Assembly: GCA_903881505.1 (NCBI GenBank)
Contig: CAIRTM010000077.1
Coordinates: 1-64,000, forward strand
From: an uncultured delta proteobacterium
Lineage (GTDB): Bacteria > Desulfobacterota > WTBG01 > CAIYCZ01 > CAIRTM01
Direction: 5' to 3'
DNA length: 64,000 nucleotides
Position numbers and translations under genes: made by a program. The notes under the pieces were generated by a model. That model was not told the DNA's origin. It saw only the letters and a program-made list of their open reading frames with translations, and ran no database searches. Positions 1 through 9,832 of this stretch are shown here, one piece after another (within the stretch, counting starts at the first letter, position 1; each line of letters starts with the position of its first letter).

Positions 1-129
1 AACAATAAATAATTGCTAATTAATCTTTTCTAGTAGTCTATATATAGAAATAAGCAAAGCGTTCGTATGTCTCATAAAAAGGACACAACACCAAATTAGA
101 AGCCCGCAATATTCATCATGGAAATTATC

Positions 130-789
130 TCAGCGAGGACCGAATACGATCGTGCCGGGCCTGACCATGGTTGCGCCTTCTTCGATGGCAATACGGTAAG
201 AGTCGGTCATGCCCATTGAAAGCGTATCAAGGCAGGTCATGCCAAGGCCCCGCAGCTGGTCAAACAGATGCCTGGTTTTTCGGAACGCTGCGCGCACATC
301 ATCACCCGCGCCCAGTGGCCCCATGGTCATCAGCCCATCGAGGCGCACATGTTCAAACGTGCATAGCCCGCGAGCAAGACCGGCAAGCGCTTTGAGATCG
401 GGCGCGACACCGGTCTTGGACGCTTCAGAGGCGCTGTTGACTTCAATATAGACCGGCACAACACGACAAAAACGGGCCGCCCGGGTATCGATGGCCCGGG
501 CCGTCTCCAGCGAATCAACCGTTTGCATAACATCAAAAACCTGCAGGGCCTTATTTATCTTGTTGGTCTGCAGGTGCCCGATCAAATGCCACCTGACCCG
601 GTCAGCATCAGGCCCGAGGGCCGCTCGCGCCTGCTCGGCCTCCTGCACATAATTATGCCCAATATCGGTGGCCCCGGCCTCAATTACCTCAAGCATTTCC
701 TCTGCGCTGCGCGTTTTGGCGGCAACAACGATGGTGACGCGGGCCGGTATCTCGTCTCGCAGGCGTTGGTATGTGTCCGCAATGCTCAT
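130..789 (-). CDS. yggS: YggS/PROSC family pyridoxal-phosphate homeostasis protein
   Basis: ORF translation: VAAKTRSAEEMLEVIEAGATDIGHNYVQEAEQ, WHLIGHLQTNK, and C-terminal LSMGMTDSYRIAIEEGATMVRPGTIVFGPR typical of YggS. Start chosen at the internal ATG (MSIADTYQRL). Confidence 0.93.
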   Translation of the reverse strand: MSIADTYQRLRDEIPARVTIVVAAKTRSAEEMLEVIEAGATDIGHNYVQEAEQARAALGPDADRVRWHLIGHLQTNKINKALQVFDVMQTVDSLETARAIDTRAARFCRVVPVYIEVNSASEASKTGVAPDLKALAGLARGLCTFEHVRLDGLMTMGPLGAGDDVRAAFRKTRHLFDQLRGLGMTCLDTLSMGMTDSYRIAIEEGATMVRPGTIVFGPR

Positions 790-863
790 TGACAGCACCA
801 TCAGTAAGTAACCCAAAGCCCTCCTCGAAGCGACGCAGGCCCCTCCAGAGCACGCTTTTCACG

Positions 864-942
864 CGCTATCGGGATCGGAATCGGGACCGGGGACGTGCTC
901 GAAACTTCAAAACCTTCGCTTGCGACACCGATCCTGATAGCG
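864..942. repeat. Imperfect inverted repeat (15-nt arms, 14/15 complementary, 49-nt spacer) with a degenerate ATCGGGATCGGAATCGGGACCGGGG run next to the left arm
   Basis: CGCTATCGGGATCGG (864-878) versus CCGATCCTGATAGCG (928-942), read directly. Confidence 0.6.
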
Positions 943-966
943 ATGTATCAAAAAAACAGGGGGCCT

Positions 967-1345
967 AAGCCCCGCGAGCTTCACTTCCAGATATTCAGCA
1001 ACGCCTTCCTGCACGCCTTAGCGGCCCAGGCCGCTGCCTGCATGCCCCCAAACAGCGCGGCCGCAACTGTCGGGTTACTATGTCGTTGATACCGGCAGGG
1101 ACAAAGCGAAGCCCTTCAAGCATGCGCATGGAGCTCGCAAGGCCTTCGCTCCGCTCCCGCATCAGCTGCCAGGCCCGGCACAAAAGCTCCGAGCGCGCAT
1201 GGGCGGTCGTGGCCGACCACGACGTAAATGCCCGGGAAGCGTCAGCCCGGCTTCCGTCCGGCACGATGCCGGCCACCTCGCCGGTAGCCGGATTATAACC
1301 CTCAAAACCGGCGGCAGCTGTCATCCATTTTCCATCGATCAACAT
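967..1345 (-). pseudogene. Remnant of NAD(P)-dependent aldehyde dehydrogenase (GabD/succinate-semialdehyde dehydrogenase-like) with large internal deletion and C-terminal frameshifts
   Basis: N-terminal ALDH start (LIDGKWMTAAAGFEGYNPATGEVAGIVPDGSRADASRAFTSW) runs directly into the C-terminal ALDH region (EGLRFVPAGINDIV). The remaining C-terminus (ALFGGMQAAAW, VQEGVAEYLEVKLAGL) is spread over other frames. Confidence 0.8.
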
Positions 1346-1431
1346 GCCATGCCTCCTGTAATCGGCAAAGCATACCGCGGCTGCCCGGCGCAGACCGCCT
1401 GCGCTTGTCCGGGCAGGGGATTCAAGGCGTG

Positions 1432-2451
1432 CTAACGCGCGGGCGCTCTGGCAACCAGCCCTGCGAGCGCGCCCACCTCGCGCATCAGCTGCTCGAACTG
1501 GGCCGGATACAGCGACTGCGGACCATCCGAAAGGGCCCGGGTCGGATCGCAGTGCACCTCGATCATCAGGCCGTCGGCGCCGACCGCCACGGCTGCCCGG
1601 GCAAGCGGTATCACCTGATCGCGCCGGCCGGCAGCATGGCTGGGGTCGACGATGATCGGCAGGTGGCTGACCGCCCGTACCGCAGGTATCGCGCTCAGAT
1701 CAAGCGTGTTGCGCGAATGGTCGGCAAACGTTCGCACGCCGCGCTCGCACAGAATGATGCGCCGGTTGCCCTCGGAGGAGATGTACTCGGCCGCCATCAG
1801 CAGCTCCTCGATCGTTGCCGACATGCCCCTTTTGAGCAGAATCGGCTTCGGACTTTTGCCCGCGCGCTTGAGCAGGCTGAAATTTTGCATATTGCGCGCC
1901 CCGATCTGGACGATATCGGCAACCTGCTCGACCAGGGCGATATTTTCATGGTCGATCGCCTCGGTCACGATCAGAAGACCGGTCTCCTCACGCACCGTGC
2001 GAAGTATTTCAAGGCCCTTTTCCCCGAGGCCCTGAAAGCTGTAGGGCGAAGTGCGGGGCTTATAGGCCCCGCCCCTGAAAAAACGCGCGCCGGCTGCCCT
2101 GACCACACGCGCTGTGTCCAGACACTGTTTCATGCTCTCCACCGCGCAGGGCCCGGCCATAACCGTCTGATGACCGGCCCCGACGCGAACATCTCCGAAC
2201 TCAATAACTGTATCCTCGGCCTTGAAATCGCGTGAAACCATTTTATAGGGCTTTGACACATGAATGGCGTCTTTGACGCCCTCCAGCGCCAGAAACGGCG
2301 CGGATTCAAGCGGGCCCGAGTTGCCCACGATACCGATGGCGGTGCGTTGCGATCCGGGGACCGGCACCGGCGTATATCCCATGCTTTCAATAAGATGGAT
2401 CACCGCATCAACCTGCGGTCCGGTCGCGTTTTTATCCATGACGATCAGCAT
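1432..2451 (-). CDS. aroF: 3-deoxy-7-phosphoheptulonate synthase, AroF/type I-beta with N-terminal ferredoxin-like domain
   Basis: [92 protein letters not shown]. Confidence 0.95.
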   Translation of the reverse strand: MLIVMDKNATGPQVDAVIHLIESMGYTPVPVPGSQRTAIGIVGNSGPLESAPFLALEGVKDAIHVSKPYKMVSRDFKAEDTVIEFGDVRVGAGHQTVMAGPCAVESMKQCLDTARVVRAAGARFFRGGAYKPRTSPYSFQGLGEKGLEILRTVREETGLLIVTEAIDHENIALVEQVADIVQIGARNMQNFSLLKRAGKSPKPILLKRGMSATIEELLMAAEYISSEGNRRIILCERGVRTFADHSRNTLDLSAIPAVRAVSHLPIIVDPSHAAGRRDQVIPLARAAVAVGADGLMIEVHCDPTRALSDGPQSLYPAQFEQLMREVGALAGLVARAPAR

Positions 2452-2497
2452 CGGCGTCACTCCTTGCAAGCAGTTAAAAAACCCACCTTCAGAGGGG

Positions 2498-3796
2498 TCA
2501 GTCAGTACGGTTGTCTATCACGCGCACTGCCTTTCCTTCAGTTTTTGGCAATGTGTTCGGCTCCACAAGATCTACGCGGGGCGTTATCAGAATATCGCTG
2601 CGCAGCTCTTCCGTGATTTTCTTTCTCAAAAGTTCAAGCTGCTTTAAATCGCCGGAGAAAAACTCCCGCGCGACCTCGACCCGCACAATCATGTGGTCAT
2701 TGTAGCCCTTGCGCTCGAGGATGATCTGGAAATCAGTGCCCACCCCGTCGGTCTCCATCAGCTTTTTCTCGATCTGGATGGGGAATATGTTCACGCCCTT
2801 GATGATGAGCATGTCGTCGGTACGGCCGGTAATGCGCTCAATGCGGCGGTGGGTGCGGCCGCAGGCACAGGGCTGGGCAATAATGCGCGTGAGATCTTTT
2901 GTGCGGTAGCGCAGGATCGGCATGCCCGCACGCTTCAGCGTGGTCATAACCAGCTCGCCTTCAACACCGTCGTCAACAGGCTCAAGCGTGTCGGGATCGA
3001 TGATCTCCATCAGGAAATTATCCTCCCACACATGCAGGCCTGCCTGGCACTGGCACTCAAAACCGACGCCGGGCCCGTTCATCTCGGAGAGCCCGTAGGA
3101 GTTAAAGGCCTTCAGTCCGTAAAACTCCTCAATTCTGTGCCGCGTTTTTTCCGAGTGCGGCTCTGCTCCCAGAAAAGCTATCCGCAGACGGGTGTCCCGG
3201 CGCGGGTCAAGCCCCATTTCATCGAAAACCCCGGTCAGATGCAGCGCATAGCTGGGAATGATATGTACAGCCGTTGTTTCAAAATCCCGCATAAGCTGTA
3301 TCTGGCGCTTGCTGTTGCCGGCGCCCACGGGAATCGTGAGCGCGCCCAGGCGCTCGGCGCCGTAGTGAAACCCGAGCCCGCCGGTAAACAGGCCGTAGGT
3401 CATCATATTCTGGAACACGTCCGCTTTGCGCATACCGGCCATGTACATGGAACGGGTGAGCGTATCCGTCCAGGCATCAATGTCTGCCGCGGTGTGGAAT
3501 ATCACGGTTGAGCGGCCGGTTGTGCCCGACGATGAGTGCATGCGCACAAGCTCGTCCTTTGCGGCCGCGAGCAGCCCGTAGGGCCAGGACGTGCGCAGAT
3601 CGTCCTTGGTCGTGAACGGAATGCGCCGGATATCATCGAGGCTTTTGATCGCAGCGGGCTCAAAGCCTGCCCCGGCGAACAGCTGCTTATAAAACGGCGC
3701 ATTCGCCGCACGGCTGACCGTCGTTTGCAGGCGCGCAATCTGCAGCGTCTCCAGATCGTCCCGCGGCATGGTTTCAATCTTCTCGTCCCAGAACAT
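2498..3796 (-). CDS. paaK: Phenylacetate--CoA ligase
   Basis: MFWDEKIETMPRDDLETLQIARLQ; SSSGTTGRSTVIFHT AMP-binding motif; LSEMNGPGVGFECQCQAGLHVWEDNFLMEI; GRTDDMLIIKGVNIFPIQIE. Confidence 0.95.
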   Translation of the reverse strand: MFWDEKIETMPRDDLETLQIARLQTTVSRAANAPFYKQLFAGAGFEPAAIKSLDDIRRIPFTTKDDLRTSWPYGLLAAAKDELVRMHSSSGTTGRSTVIFHTAADIDAWTDTLTRSMYMAGMRKADVFQNMMTYGLFTGGLGFHYGAERLGALTIPVGAGNSKRQIQLMRDFETTAVHIIPSYALHLTGVFDEMGLDPRRDTRLRIAFLGAEPHSEKTRHRIEEFYGLKAFNSYGLSEMNGPGVGFECQCQAGLHVWEDNFLMEIIDPDTLEPVDDGVEGELVMTTLKRAGMPILRYRTKDLTRIIAQPCACGRTHRRIERITGRTDDMLIIKGVNIFPIQIEKKLMETDGVGTDFQIILERKGYNDHMIVRVEVAREFFSGDLKQLELLRKKITEELRSDILITPRVDLVEPNTLPKTEGKAVRVIDNRTD

Positions 3797-3840
3797 GCGT
3801 GGATCCTTCCCGGCAGCCTGGGCCTGGCACAGACTGCTGC

Positions 3841-3872
3841 AAAAACAAAAAGCCGCCCGCGAAAACGCGGGA
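3841..3872 (-). terminator. Candidate Rho-independent terminator after archease gene
   Basis: Minus strand: CCCGCG-TTTT-CGCGGG hairpin followed by CGGCTTTTTGTTTTT. Confidence 0.6.
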
Positions 3873-4006
3873 CGCGCTTAAAAAACCTGCTCGTGTACAG
3901 CCGGTACGAGTATAGGCAGGCACCCCGCATGAGTCAAGGATAAAAGCTGCCGGCGGGCCTGCGGCGCCGGATAGCGCCTGTGCCCCAGTGCATCAACGGC
4001 CCCGTT

Positions 4007-4432
4007 TCACGTATCAAAAATAACGGTGGCCGTATATCCTGCGTCAGTGTGCCGCACCCGCAGCCTATGGTAGGTTGCCGCTTTCACGAGAGACGTGACA
4101 GCATGCCGTACCGGATCATAGTGCTCGCCGTATGCGCGGGCCTCAAGGCAGCTGCCATCCAGAACGACACGGAAACGCGAAAACACGATGTGTTCGGTAT
4201 CAAACACATACAGCACGCTGTTCAGCCAGTCCACCAGCAACTCTTCGATTGAATCGCTCCTGCAGGCAAATTCGCGTTCAAGCACCGGCTGCACGCCGGC
4301 GGCATCGACCATGATGTCAAACATGGCAAACGCAGTACGCTCAAACAGCTCAGCCATGCTGCGCCCGAACACGCGCACACCGGTATCGGCGGTATGGTCG
4401 ATCAGTTCATATATGTCGTTTGTACGCGCCAT
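4007..4432 (-). CDS. Archease family protein
   Basis: YELIDHTADTGVRVFGRSMAELFERTAFAMFDIMVD...ELLVDWLNSVLYVFDTEHIVFSRF; C-terminal KAATYHRLRV typical of archease. Confidence 0.9.
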   Translation of the reverse strand: MARTNDIYELIDHTADTGVRVFGRSMAELFERTAFAMFDIMVDAAGVQPVLEREFACRSDSIEELLVDWLNSVLYVFDTEHIVFSRFRVVLDGSCLEARAYGEHYDPVRHAVTSLVKAATYHRLRVRHTDAGYTATVIFDT

Positions 4433-4441
4433 CGCTCGCGG

Positions 4442-6340
4442 CTAGATCCCCAGGACATCCGACTCATCAACAATCACCCGGTGCCACAGCTCAAGGTACA
4501 CCAGGGCCCAGAGCCGGTAACTGTGGTCTGCGCTGCCCTGCATATGCTCGCGCAGCAGGCGCTCAATCGCGGCGCGACGGAAATACCCGCGCGATGCTGT
4601 GCGGCTGTCGAGCAGAACGTCGTGCGCGGGCTGCCTGAGATCTTCCCGGAACCAGCGCTGCAGGGGCACGCCGAAACCCATTTTTTTGCGATGCAGAATT
4701 TCGGGCGGGAGTTTTTTCTCAAAGGCTTTTTTAACGCAGTATTTTGACATGCTGCCGCGCAGCTTCATCCGGGCCGGCAGCCTGGCGGCGAATTCCATCA
4801 GCTCATGGTCCAGGAACGGCGAGCGCGCTTCCAGCGCATGCGCCATACTGGCGATATCGACCTTGGCCAGCAGGTCATAGGGCAGATACAGGGCCACATC
4901 CGCGGCAAGCGTGCGGTCAAGCAGTGACGGGGCCCGGCAGCGCTGCAGCGCCTCAGCCATCAGCCGCACCGAATCGCAGGAGCTGATCGCCTGCGCAAAG
5001 GCGGGGTCGTACAGATCGCGCTTCATCTCTTCCGTAAAATAGCACAGCCAGCCGACATAGCGCCGGGCTGGATCGGCATGCAGGCCGGACAGAAAACGCT
5101 TTGCCCTTCGAAGAGGGCTCCAGCGCGCCTGCCGGTGCGGCAGGAACCGCGCAAGAGCGCGCAGCGGCGCGCACGCACAACCCGGCACCCGCGCAGCCAT
5201 CATGTTGGCATAGTAGCGCTCATAGCCCGCGAATGACTCATCGCCCCCGTCGCCGTTGAGCGCGACCGTGACATGCCTGCGGGTGAGTTCGGCCACGTAC
5301 CACGTGGGCACGCAGGAGGGATCGGCATACGGCTCACCGTAATGGCGGATGATATCCGGAAGAACCCGCAGGGCCTCCGGTTTTACAACGTACTCGGTAT
5401 GCTCGCAGCCGAACAGGCCGGCAACCCGGTGCGCATACGGCAGCTCGTTAAAATCCTGGTCCTCAAACCCGATCGCGAATGTTTTTATGGGCCGGTCCAT
5501 GAGAGCGCTCATCTGCGCGACAACCGCGCTGGAGTCAAGCCCGCCGCTCAGAAACGCTCCCAGGGGCACATCGCTTCGCAGCCGTATCCGTACCGCTTCC
5601 TGAAAAACAGCCCGGAAGCGTTCAATCAGTTCGTCTTCATCGGCTTCGTCGGCTTTGGGCTCATAGTTCAGGTCCCAGTACCGCCGGATCGAGACGCGGC
5701 CGTTCTTCAGGGTGAGCGTATGCGCGGGCGGCAGCTTGTATATCTGTTTGAAGATTGTCTGCGGCCCCGGCACATACTGATAGGTCAGATAATGGTGCAG
5801 GGCCTCAATGTTTACATCGCGGCTGATGGACGCATCCTGCAGCAGGGCCCTGATCTCCGAGGCGAACACAAAACCGTCTCCGGTTTCGGCGTACACAAGC
5901 GGCTTCTTGCCGACGCGGTCGCGGGCGCAGAAAAGCTCCTGCGCCCGTTCATCCCAGACGGCGAAGGCGAACATCCCGCGCAGGCGCCCGACGCACTCCG
6001 GCCCCATGTCCTCATACAGGTGCACGATCACTTCGGTGTCGGTGGTTGAGCGGAAAATATGACCGCGCGCCTGCAGCTCTGTGCGCAGCTCGGGGAAGTT
6101 ATAGATCTCGCCGTTGTATACGACCCAGACACTGCCGTCCTCGTTGCACATAGGCTGATGCCCGGCAGGCGAGAGATCAATGATGCTCAGGCGGCGATGC
6201 CCCAGGCCGGCTCTGCCGGCAACATGCACTCCGCTGTCATCCGGGCCCCGGTGGCGCAAAGCGGCGCACATGCTCTCAATCAGCGCCCGGTCCTGCGTGC
6301 GCTGCCGGTCAAAATAAATTTTTCCGCAAATGCCGCACAT
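4442..6340 (-). CDS. asnB: Asparagine synthase (glutamine-hydrolysing)
   Basis: MCGICGKIYFD N-terminal nucleophile Cys; RHRGPDDSGV; LSGGLDSSAVVAQM PP-loop; full-length 632 aa. Confidence 0.95.
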   Translation of the reverse strand: MCGICGKIYFDRQRTQDRALIESMCAALRHRGPDDSGVHVAGRAGLGHRRLSIIDLSPAGHQPMCNEDGSVWVVYNGEIYNFPELRTELQARGHIFRSTTDTEVIVHLYEDMGPECVGRLRGMFAFAVWDERAQELFCARDRVGKKPLVYAETGDGFVFASEIRALLQDASISRDVNIEALHHYLTYQYVPGPQTIFKQIYKLPPAHTLTLKNGRVSIRRYWDLNYEPKADEADEDELIERFRAVFQEAVRIRLRSDVPLGAFLSGGLDSSAVVAQMSALMDRPIKTFAIGFEDQDFNELPYAHRVAGLFGCEHTEYVVKPEALRVLPDIIRHYGEPYADPSCVPTWYVAELTRRHVTVALNGDGGDESFAGYERYYANMMAARVPGCACAPLRALARFLPHRQARWSPLRRAKRFLSGLHADPARRYVGWLCYFTEEMKRDLYDPAFAQAISSCDSVRLMAEALQRCRAPSLLDRTLAADVALYLPYDLLAKVDIASMAHALEARSPFLDHELMEFAARLPARMKLRGSMSKYCVKKAFEKKLPPEILHRKKMGFGVPLQRWFREDLRQPAHDVLLDSRTASRGYFRRAAIERLLREHMQGSADHSYRLWALVYLELWHRVIVDESDVLGI

Positions 6341-6427
6341 GGCTGCTCCCGCAGGGCATTATGTAATCACGACGGCTATTGAATTCACTTATAGCCAAAG
6401 CACACCGTTTTGCACAGTAAAAATTGC

Positions 6428-6455
6428 AAAAAAAACCCGGGCACAAGGCCCGGGC
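6428..6455 (-). terminator. Rho-independent terminator of metK
   Basis: Minus strand: CCCGGGC-CTTGT-GCCCGGG followed by T8, just downstream of the metK stop. Confidence 0.85.
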
Positions 6456-6489
6456 GGATGTACTTCTCAGCAGCAGTCCTGCTGTCGGA

Positions 6490-7653
<1,164 letters not shown>

Positions 7654-7710
7654 TGCGCGTATCCTTTCGCAAACAGAGTGAACAGATAAAAAATAATCAC
7701 ATATCAATAC

Positions 7711-7739
7711 GTTATATTCCAGACACCTGCGGTTGTCAA
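7711..7739 (-). promoter_or_regulatory. Sigma70-type promoter for metK
   Basis: Minus strand TTGACA (7739-7734), 17-nt spacer, TATAAC (7716-7711); about 58 nt upstream of the ATG. Confidence 0.75.
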
Positions 7740-7779
7740 ACCAAAAAAAATACCCTCCCAGGGCGTGGCATGTTTGCTC

Positions 7780-7801
7780 CCGGTGCAGCTGTGCATACCG
7801 G
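7780..7801. promoter_or_regulatory. Imperfect palindrome in the metK/suhB divergent intergenic region (possible operator)
   Basis: CCGGT-GCA-GCTG-TGC-AT-ACCGG read directly. Confidence 0.3.
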
Positions 7802-7907
7802 CACCCCCCCCTCGGGACCGTAAAAGACCCTCGGGGCTTTATAGTCTGAAAACTTTATGATATAGTTTTGAAGCTGAACAGCCGAAAACATACCATGGCC
7901 CCGGCGA

Positions 7908-7941
7908 CGGGTTGTAAGCCTGAGCAAGAGGATACAACCCG
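7908..7941 (+). other. Leader hairpin just upstream of the inositol monophosphatase start
   Basis: CGGGTTGTA (7908-7916) / TACAACCCG (7933-7941), perfect 9-bp arms, 16-nt loop; ATG at 7960. Confidence 0.5.
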
Positions 7942-7959
7942 CAGGACTGGCAGCAGGTT

Positions 7960-8742
7960 ATGGAAACAGAAATGATCGCAACCGGCCTGGAGTCCCTGCG
8001 CCGCGGCGCAGACATAGTCAAAACCTCCTACGGACGGGCAACCGGCATCTCGCACAAGGGCAAGCTTGACCTTGTCACCGATACTGACCGCCGTGCTGAG
8101 GAATGCATCGTCTCGTTTCTGCAGCGCGAGACTCCGCACTGCGGTATTCTGACTGAAGAACGTGACGAAATTGCCGGTTCCGGCGCTGAGCGATGGGTGC
8201 TTGATCCGCTTGACGGGACAACGAATTTCGCGCACGGCTATCCCTTTTTCTGCGTTTCCCTGGCCCTGGAGCGCTCGGGCCGGGTCGTGTGGGGTGCGGT
8301 GCTGGATCCCCTGCGCGATGAGCTGTTCAGCGCCCGCAACGGACAGGGGGCCTTCTGCAACGGCACACCCGTGCGCGTGTCAGGCCCCACGGAGCTTGAC
8401 CAGGCGATGTTGTGCACAGGGTTTCCCTATGATATACACGACAGCGACGTGGACAACCTTGACCATTTCGCGCGTCTTATAAAAAAGGCCCGGGCCATAC
8501 GCCGCGACGGAGCGGCCGCGCTTGACCTGTGCTACGTTGCCGCAGGGCGATTTGACGGCTTCTGGGAAATGAAACTCAAGCCCTGGGACTTGGCTGCCGG
8601 GGCCCTGATCGTGACCGAGGCGGGCGGGCGCGTGAGCGGCTTTGACGGACGTGATCTGAGCCTTGGCGCAGGCGCTGTGCTGGCAACCAACGGCCGCCTG
8701 CACAGCGCCATGCTTGACATTCTCGCACTCGGCCGGAGTTGA
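7960..8742 (+). CDS. suhB: Inositol monophosphatase family protein
   Basis: DLVTDTDRRAEECIVSFL; GILTEERDE; WVLDPLDGTTNFAHGYPFFCVSLAL; WDLAAGALIVTEAGGRVSGFDG. Confidence 0.93.
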   Translation: METEMIATGLESLRRGADIVKTSYGRATGISHKGKLDLVTDTDRRAEECIVSFLQRETPHCGILTEERDEIAGSGAERWVLDPLDGTTNFAHGYPFFCVSLALERSGRVVWGAVLDPLRDELFSARNGQGAFCNGTPVRVSGPTELDQAMLCTGFPYDIHDSDVDNLDHFARLIKKARAIRRDGAAALDLCYVAAGRFDGFWEMKLKPWDLAAGALIVTEAGGRVSGFDGRDLSLGAGAVLATNGRLHSAMLDILALGRS

Positions 8743-8745
8743 TCT

Positions 8746-9330
8746 ATGCGCTCTTCATGTGTTGCCGCGCTCAGCGCGGCAATAATTCTGAGTTGTGTTT
8801 CCGCCGCTCCTGCGGAAATTTATAAATATACCGATACGCGGGGCGTTATGCATTTCACCAATATGCCGACCAGCCCGAAATACCGCCCTGTATTCCCCGG
8901 GCAAAAAAGCTCCGTCGCTTTTGGCAGCTCTTTCAATGACCGTCAATACGACCATATCATCCGCATGCTGTGCCGCGAACATCAGATGGATTTCGCCCTT
9001 GTAAAGGCGGTCATCAAGGCTGAGTCGGCCTTCAACCCCCGCGCGGTCTCCAGAAAAGGCGCGCAGGGGCTCATGCAGCTCATGCCCGATACCGCACGTG
9101 ACATGATGGTGGATGATCCGTTTGACCCGTACGACAATCTCCGGGGCGGCGTGCGCTACCTGCGCCAGATGCTTGATACGTTCGGCGGCGATGTCAGCCT
9201 CGCGCTTGCAGCCTATAACGCCGGCCCGGGCGCTGTTCAAGACTCAAATACCATGCCGCCCTATCCCGAAACACGCACCTATGTCAGGCGCGTCCTGCAA
9301 TACCGCCGCGAGTATCTGAGCATGCGCTGA
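8746..9330 (+). CDS. Lytic transglycosylase (SLT) with N-terminal DUF4124-like region and signal peptide
   Basis: EIYKYTDTRGVMHFTNMP; KAVIKAESAFNPRAVSRKGAQGLMQLMPDTA; NLRGGVRYLRQML; LALAAYNAGPGAV. Confidence 0.92.
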   Translation: MRSSCVAALSAAIILSCVSAAPAEIYKYTDTRGVMHFTNMPTSPKYRPVFPGQKSSVAFGSSFNDRQYDHIIRMLCREHQMDFALVKAVIKAESAFNPRAVSRKGAQGLMQLMPDTARDMMVDDPFDPYDNLRGGVRYLRQMLDTFGGDVSLALAAYNAGPGAVQDSNTMPPYPETRTYVRRVLQYRREYLSMR

Positions 9331-9353
9331 CCACAGGAAGGAATATTTGAACC

Positions 9354-9803
9354 GTGACGACCGCAGATGTCCTGATCAAACAGCTGCCCGGCAGCGAAGA
9401 CCTGCCCCTGCCCCGATACATGACGCCGCACGCAGCCGGCATGGACCTGTATGCCGCGGTTCCCGAAGATATCATTCTTGCGCCCGGAGAGCGCGCGCTG
9501 GTGCCCGCCGGCATTGCGATCGCGCTGCCTGAAGGCAGCGAGGCCCAGATCAGGCCGCGCAGCGGGCTTGCTGCCGCGCACGGACTGACGCTGCTGAACG
9601 CGCCCGGCACCATCGATTCTGATTACCGAGGGGAAATAAAAATCATCCTGGCCAATCTCGGCCAGAAGCCGTTCACGATCCGCCGCGGCGAGCGCATCGC
9701 CCAGATGATAATCGCGCCGGTCGTGACCGCGCGTCTGCGCGCCGTGGACGACCTGCCTGAAACCGGCCGGGGCAGCGGCGGCTTCGGCCATACCGGCCGC
9801 TGA
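9354..9803 (+). CDS. dut: dUTP diphosphatase
   Basis: GTG start; [87 protein letters not shown]-terminal [11 protein letters not shown]. Confidence 0.96.
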   Translation: MTTADVLIKQLPGSEDLPLPRYMTPHAAGMDLYAAVPEDIILAPGERALVPAGIAIALPEGSEAQIRPRSGLAAAHGLTLLNAPGTIDSDYRGEIKIILANLGQKPFTIRRGERIAQMIIAPVVTARLRAVDDLPETGRGSGGFGHTGR

Positions 9804-9832
9804 GCACATCCCTGTCCTCCTCAGGAACCGGC

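Noticed and set aside
7654-7960. SAM riboswitch upstream of metK
   Set aside because: Looked for one because metK leaders often carry them; no recognisable class could be drawn, and the promoter lies only ~60 nt from the ATG.
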